The position numbers were made by a program, and so were the translations under genes. The notes beneath the pieces were generated by a model. It searched no databases. It saw only the letters and a list, made by a program, of their open reading frames with translations, and was not told the origin of the DNA. DNA of 64,000 nt from UBA993 sp964389365 (GTDB lineage: Bacteria > Bacillota > Dethiobacteria > DTU022). The stretch spans positions 30,923-94,922 of the forward strand of contig CAYMDO010000004.1 in the NCBI GenBank assembly GCA_964389365.1, written 5' to 3'. Below, piece by piece: positions 61,348-64,000 of this stretch (position 1 is its first letter; every line of letters starts with the position of its first letter).

Positions 61348-63789
61348 TTAGTTTTGGTATAACAGGGCTGGGGTCCAGTATGTATTATTATAGATATCAG
61401 TTAACCGGTAGGTCACCATGCACCTGGCGCTGCCTACATGCACATTGCTTACTTCCAGCTCACCATCCACAACCATCTGATCACCTAAGTAATAACTACT
61501 GTCATATTCCCCATCATAGGTGTAGTAATCACAGAGAAAATCAATCAGATCGCCTTTTTTTATAGAGATTAAACCCTTTGGGGCAGTATCGGTTAGCGCT
61601 CCGTAGTTTATCCTGGCCCCAGCTACTGTTCCATAAGGATATGAGTTATTAAACATCACAATAATGTCGACCAGCTCGTTGTTCAACATTGCCGGAATTC
61701 GCCCTGTTATCGACCAGTAACTGCCGTCTTCTTCAATGCTTTCTACATAGTAGGACACGATATGCCTGTCAAGGGCCAGCCAGGTGCCGTCAAAATTAAC
61801 GATCAAGTCTCCGTCGCTGTCAAACTCGTAAATATTATCCAACCCCAAATCGATAAAACCTGCGCCATCGTCAAAGAATACGTTTAACTCAACCTTCTGG
61901 ATCAGGCCCCATTGCTCATCAGTCAATTTTATTACGTAGCCGCTGCCTTTCCTGGTCAGCTGCAGGTTGCCGGCGTTAAGGTAATGCTCCCGATAATAAT
62001 CCGCGTTGGATTGGATCAGATTTGGGTCAATCCAATCGGCCTGTTCACCGGGAAGAGCGCCGATAACACTGCCATAATCAGCATCGGCAAAAAAAGTATT
62101 CCAGGCCAGCGACCATAAATCAGCTGATGAAACCGATGAGCTTCCGCTGTTGAATTGACCAAGCAGGGATTCCAGTGGGTTGTTGCTCCCACTGGTTGTG
62201 ATCTGACCGCCCACCACCATATTGGCAAACTTTTTGATCAGCATGGTGTATTCCCCGCTCATCCCAATCTGATCATAAATATTTACCATAGAAGAGATAT
62301 TGCGTAACTCGTCGTAGGGGAAATATATCGAAACGCCATGGGCCTTTGAGATGTTTTCTGAAGTCCTGTTATACTTGATTGCCTGCTGCAGGGCGCCGAC
62401 CAGGGCTAAAGCCTCCGGGGAGCCGATGTTTTGGGCCAGATCAATTAAGTCAACCTGATCTAAACGTGAGCGGTTAAATTCACGCGAATCACCACGGGCA
62501 TTGGAAACAATCATGTAGTCGCTGTTAAGCTGTTCATCTATTGATGTGGCAAATTGCTTGAAAGGGTCGTCCACAATATTGTTTAAAGCCACCAAATCGA
62601 TTATCGAAAGTGTGGTAATTTCCCGCGGTACTATCTTACGGCAAGTGGAAATAAAATCGTCTATAATCAGTTTGCCGATATCAACAGTATCCATCGAGGT
62701 ATTAGCTGACAGCTTGCTGATCCAATTAGTGTAATACCAGCCTATGCCCGGCTCCGTTTCCTCCGAGGCAATCATATAATCGGCATGGTAGTTAAGCATA
62801 TAAGCTGTTTCCAGGGTGGCCATCAGACAGGCGTCAAAACCAATAAAATCAAATTTAACCCCGGCCCCTTCCAGGGCAGAATGGATTTGGCTGATCGTCA
62901 TCGAACCACTGTTTGGAAAAAGCTGATCATAGCCAAAGCCGCTCAAGGAACCGCCCCCGTGATCCCAAAAGATTAGGGCATAGCGGTTAGCTGGAAAATT
63001 AGCTGCCGCGTAAGAAATAAAATCTTCAAGTGTATTTGGATCTGTCATCGGCCGCCGGCCGAGGTTATCTTGCAGCAACCGTAAGCCGGCCGAGGTTACC
63101 TGGTAGCGCTGGTTGGTGTTGTTTTTTACCACGCTGTTTTGCCAACGCGCCGTGCCTCCGGTTTCAACTATAACATTGACCTGGTTGCTGATTGAGGCAT
63201 GCAGCATTTCGTTCAAATCAGCAGTACCCATTCCATATTGTGATTCAAGGTCTGTACCGCACATGTAAATCATAATCGTAAAAATATCTCGGCCTCCACC
63301 TATAATCTCGGTTCTCCTAGTCCGGGGGCCAGTAATACCGGTCATCGGGCTGATATCGTTATTGGCTAGGTTACCGCTGACAACAGACGCACCGGGGGTA
63401 TCTGCCGTAAAACCCTGGGAAACAGGCATTTCAGGTTCTGATATTATGCCGGAGCAACTTCTTAAGAGCAGGTAACCGATAACGATAAAAGAAATTAAGA
63501 TAAGCAGCTTTTTAGGGGATATACCTCCGCCACCTGTAGGTTTCTGACGTTGTGAGTTAGGTGGTTTATTGAAACCGCCGCTACTACCGTTTCCATATTG
63601 TACCACGTTTTGCTGGCTGCCGATTGTTGCATTACTGGCTTGTTTACGTTCAGCATAGCCATCGGATTTACCAACAGGTTTGTCACCTGGGGTTTTAACT
63701 GCTTTGCCGCGCCGGTACACTCCGCCGCCGGCTGCCGGTCCCCCGCTAACCCTTTTCTTCCTTGACCCGCCGCTGCTCTTCCTGTCCAC
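61348..63789 (-). CDS. Membrane-anchored clostripain-family (C11) cysteine peptidase
   Basis: An 813-residue protein. A basic, glycine-rich N-terminal tail of about 90 residues precedes one membrane helix (about 92-112), so the rest should lie outside the cell. The C11 catalytic pair is visible as H277 (IFWDHGGGS) and C321 (GFDACLMAT). A C-terminal region of about 250 residues rich in aspartate and tyrosine (FDSDGDLIVNFDG) looks like a binding or beta-sandwich domain. The start is GTG with AGGGTG 7 bases upstream. Clostripains cleave after arginine; a role in protein feeding or surface processing is likely. Confidence 0.9.
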   Translation of the reverse strand: MDRKSSGGSRKKRVSGGPAAGGGVYRRGKAVKTPGDKPVGKSDGYAERKQASNATIGSQQNVVQYGNGSSGGFNKPPNSQRQKPTGGGGISPKKLLILISFIVIGYLLLRSCSGIISEPEMPVSQGFTADTPGASVVSGNLANNDISPMTGITGPRTRRTEIIGGGRDIFTIMIYMCGTDLESQYGMGTADLNEMLHASISNQVNVIVETGGTARWQNSVVKNNTNQRYQVTSAGLRLLQDNLGRRPMTDPNTLEDFISYAAANFPANRYALIFWDHGGGSLSGFGYDQLFPNSGSMTISQIHSALEGAGVKFDFIGFDACLMATLETAYMLNYHADYMIASEETEPGIGWYYTNWISKLSANTSMDTVDIGKLIIDDFISTCRKIVPREITTLSIIDLVALNNIVDDPFKQFATSIDEQLNSDYMIVSNARGDSREFNRSRLDQVDLIDLAQNIGSPEALALVGALQQAIKYNRTSENISKAHGVSIYFPYDELRNISSMVNIYDQIGMSGEYTMLIKKFANMVVGGQITTSGSNNPLESLLGQFNSGSSSVSSADLWSLAWNTFFADADYGSVIGALPGEQADWIDPNLIQSNADYYREHYLNAGNLQLTRKGSGYVIKLTDEQWGLIQKVELNVFFDDGAGFIDLGLDNIYEFDSDGDLIVNFDGTWLALDRHIVSYYVESIEEDGSYWSITGRIPAMLNNELVDIIVMFNNSYPYGTVAGARINYGALTDTAPKGLISIKKGDLIDFLCDYYTYDGEYDSSYYLGDQMVVDGELEVSNVHVGSARCMVTYRLTDIYNNTYWTPALLYQN

Positions 63790-64000
63790 CGGTTTTCACC
63801 CTATCTTTATATAGCGTTTTGGCTACTATATTTTTATTCCTTAAATAATTAACTGTGATAAGCGGTTAAATAATTTTCCTCACTTAGATTCTTCAAACAA
63901 ATTGTATCATTTTCACGGAATTACTGTCAAAAATCCAATGATAACCAGACATTCAACACCCTAAATCGCGGTTGTCCATTAGTTAATTTATGTAAAATGC

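Overview
The window looks like a chromosome segment of a strictly anaerobic, low-to-mid GC Firmicute (class Clostridia), probably a syntrophic or fermentative organism. The signs are two T-box leaders, a Rex redox repressor, an ANTAR regulator beside glnA, a B12-dependent class II ribonucleotide reductase, a glycyl radical enzyme, an HdrA/Flx electron-transfer cluster, strong Gram-positive ribosome binding sites, and frequent TTG/GTG starts. I see no rRNA, CRISPR array, prophage or intact insertion sequence. A species cannot be named from the sequence alone.

Layout. 1-5.0 kb: hdrA (cut by the window edge), an mvhD/flxD-like gene and flxC-, flxB- and flxA-like genes, a candidate NAD(P)H-linked flavin-based bifurcation complex. 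5.2-11.2 kb: an RseC-like protein, asd, a nitrilase-family amidase with a hydantoinase (pyrimidine or hydantoin ring catabolism), then DAHP synthase and prephenate dehydrogenase. 11.2-13.7 kb: a decayed reading frame, dodecin, a bifunctional-nuclease family protein, an EamA transporter and tRNA-Leu. 13.9-21.8 kb: a methylmalonyl-CoA module (regulator, sucC, sucD, split mutase, epimerase, carboxyltransferase) of the kind used for propionate oxidation or formation. The regulator has lost the GAFTGA loop and the Walker B aspartate. 21.9-24.8 kb: an arginine T-box with a CGC specifier controls argG and argH; argH appears to start at CTG.

24.8-34.7 kb is a carboxylate uptake and activation region. 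It holds an exonuclease and a cNMP/CBS/DUF294 protein (a pair known beside acetate-type symporters), a decayed acyl-CoA ligase gene, a two-gene sodium:solute symporter and two divergent PaaK-like ligases. 34.8-40.3 kb: a cytosolic histidine kinase with a receiver-only regulator, a radical SAM protein, DUF503, an MnmM-like methyltransferase, a polyprenyl diphosphate synthase (another likely CTG start) and rex. 40.3-40.8 kb: a five-tRNA operon (Asp, Phe, Gly, Cys, Leu) with a clear promoter. 40.9-50.0 kb: nrdJ, a 30-residue basic peptide gene, an FmdB-like zinc ribbon, pyrG, an ANTAR regulator, glnA, a deleted purF remnant and guaA.

50.1-54.8 kb: a minus-strand hisH-hisF-pdxS-pdxT operon behind its own T-box, divergent from hisC. 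54.8-61.3 kb: rsmD, an unassigned glycyl radical enzyme and a PLP-dependent D-cysteine desulfhydrase/ACC deaminase homologue, divergent from an APC amino acid permease and a metallo-beta-lactamase-fold protein. 61.3-63.8 kb: a membrane-anchored clostripain-type peptidase. The strongest leads are the glycyl radical enzyme/PLP enzyme/permease cassette, the PaaK-like pair with its symporter, and the regulator that keeps an AAA+ fold but lacks its sigma-54 contact loop.
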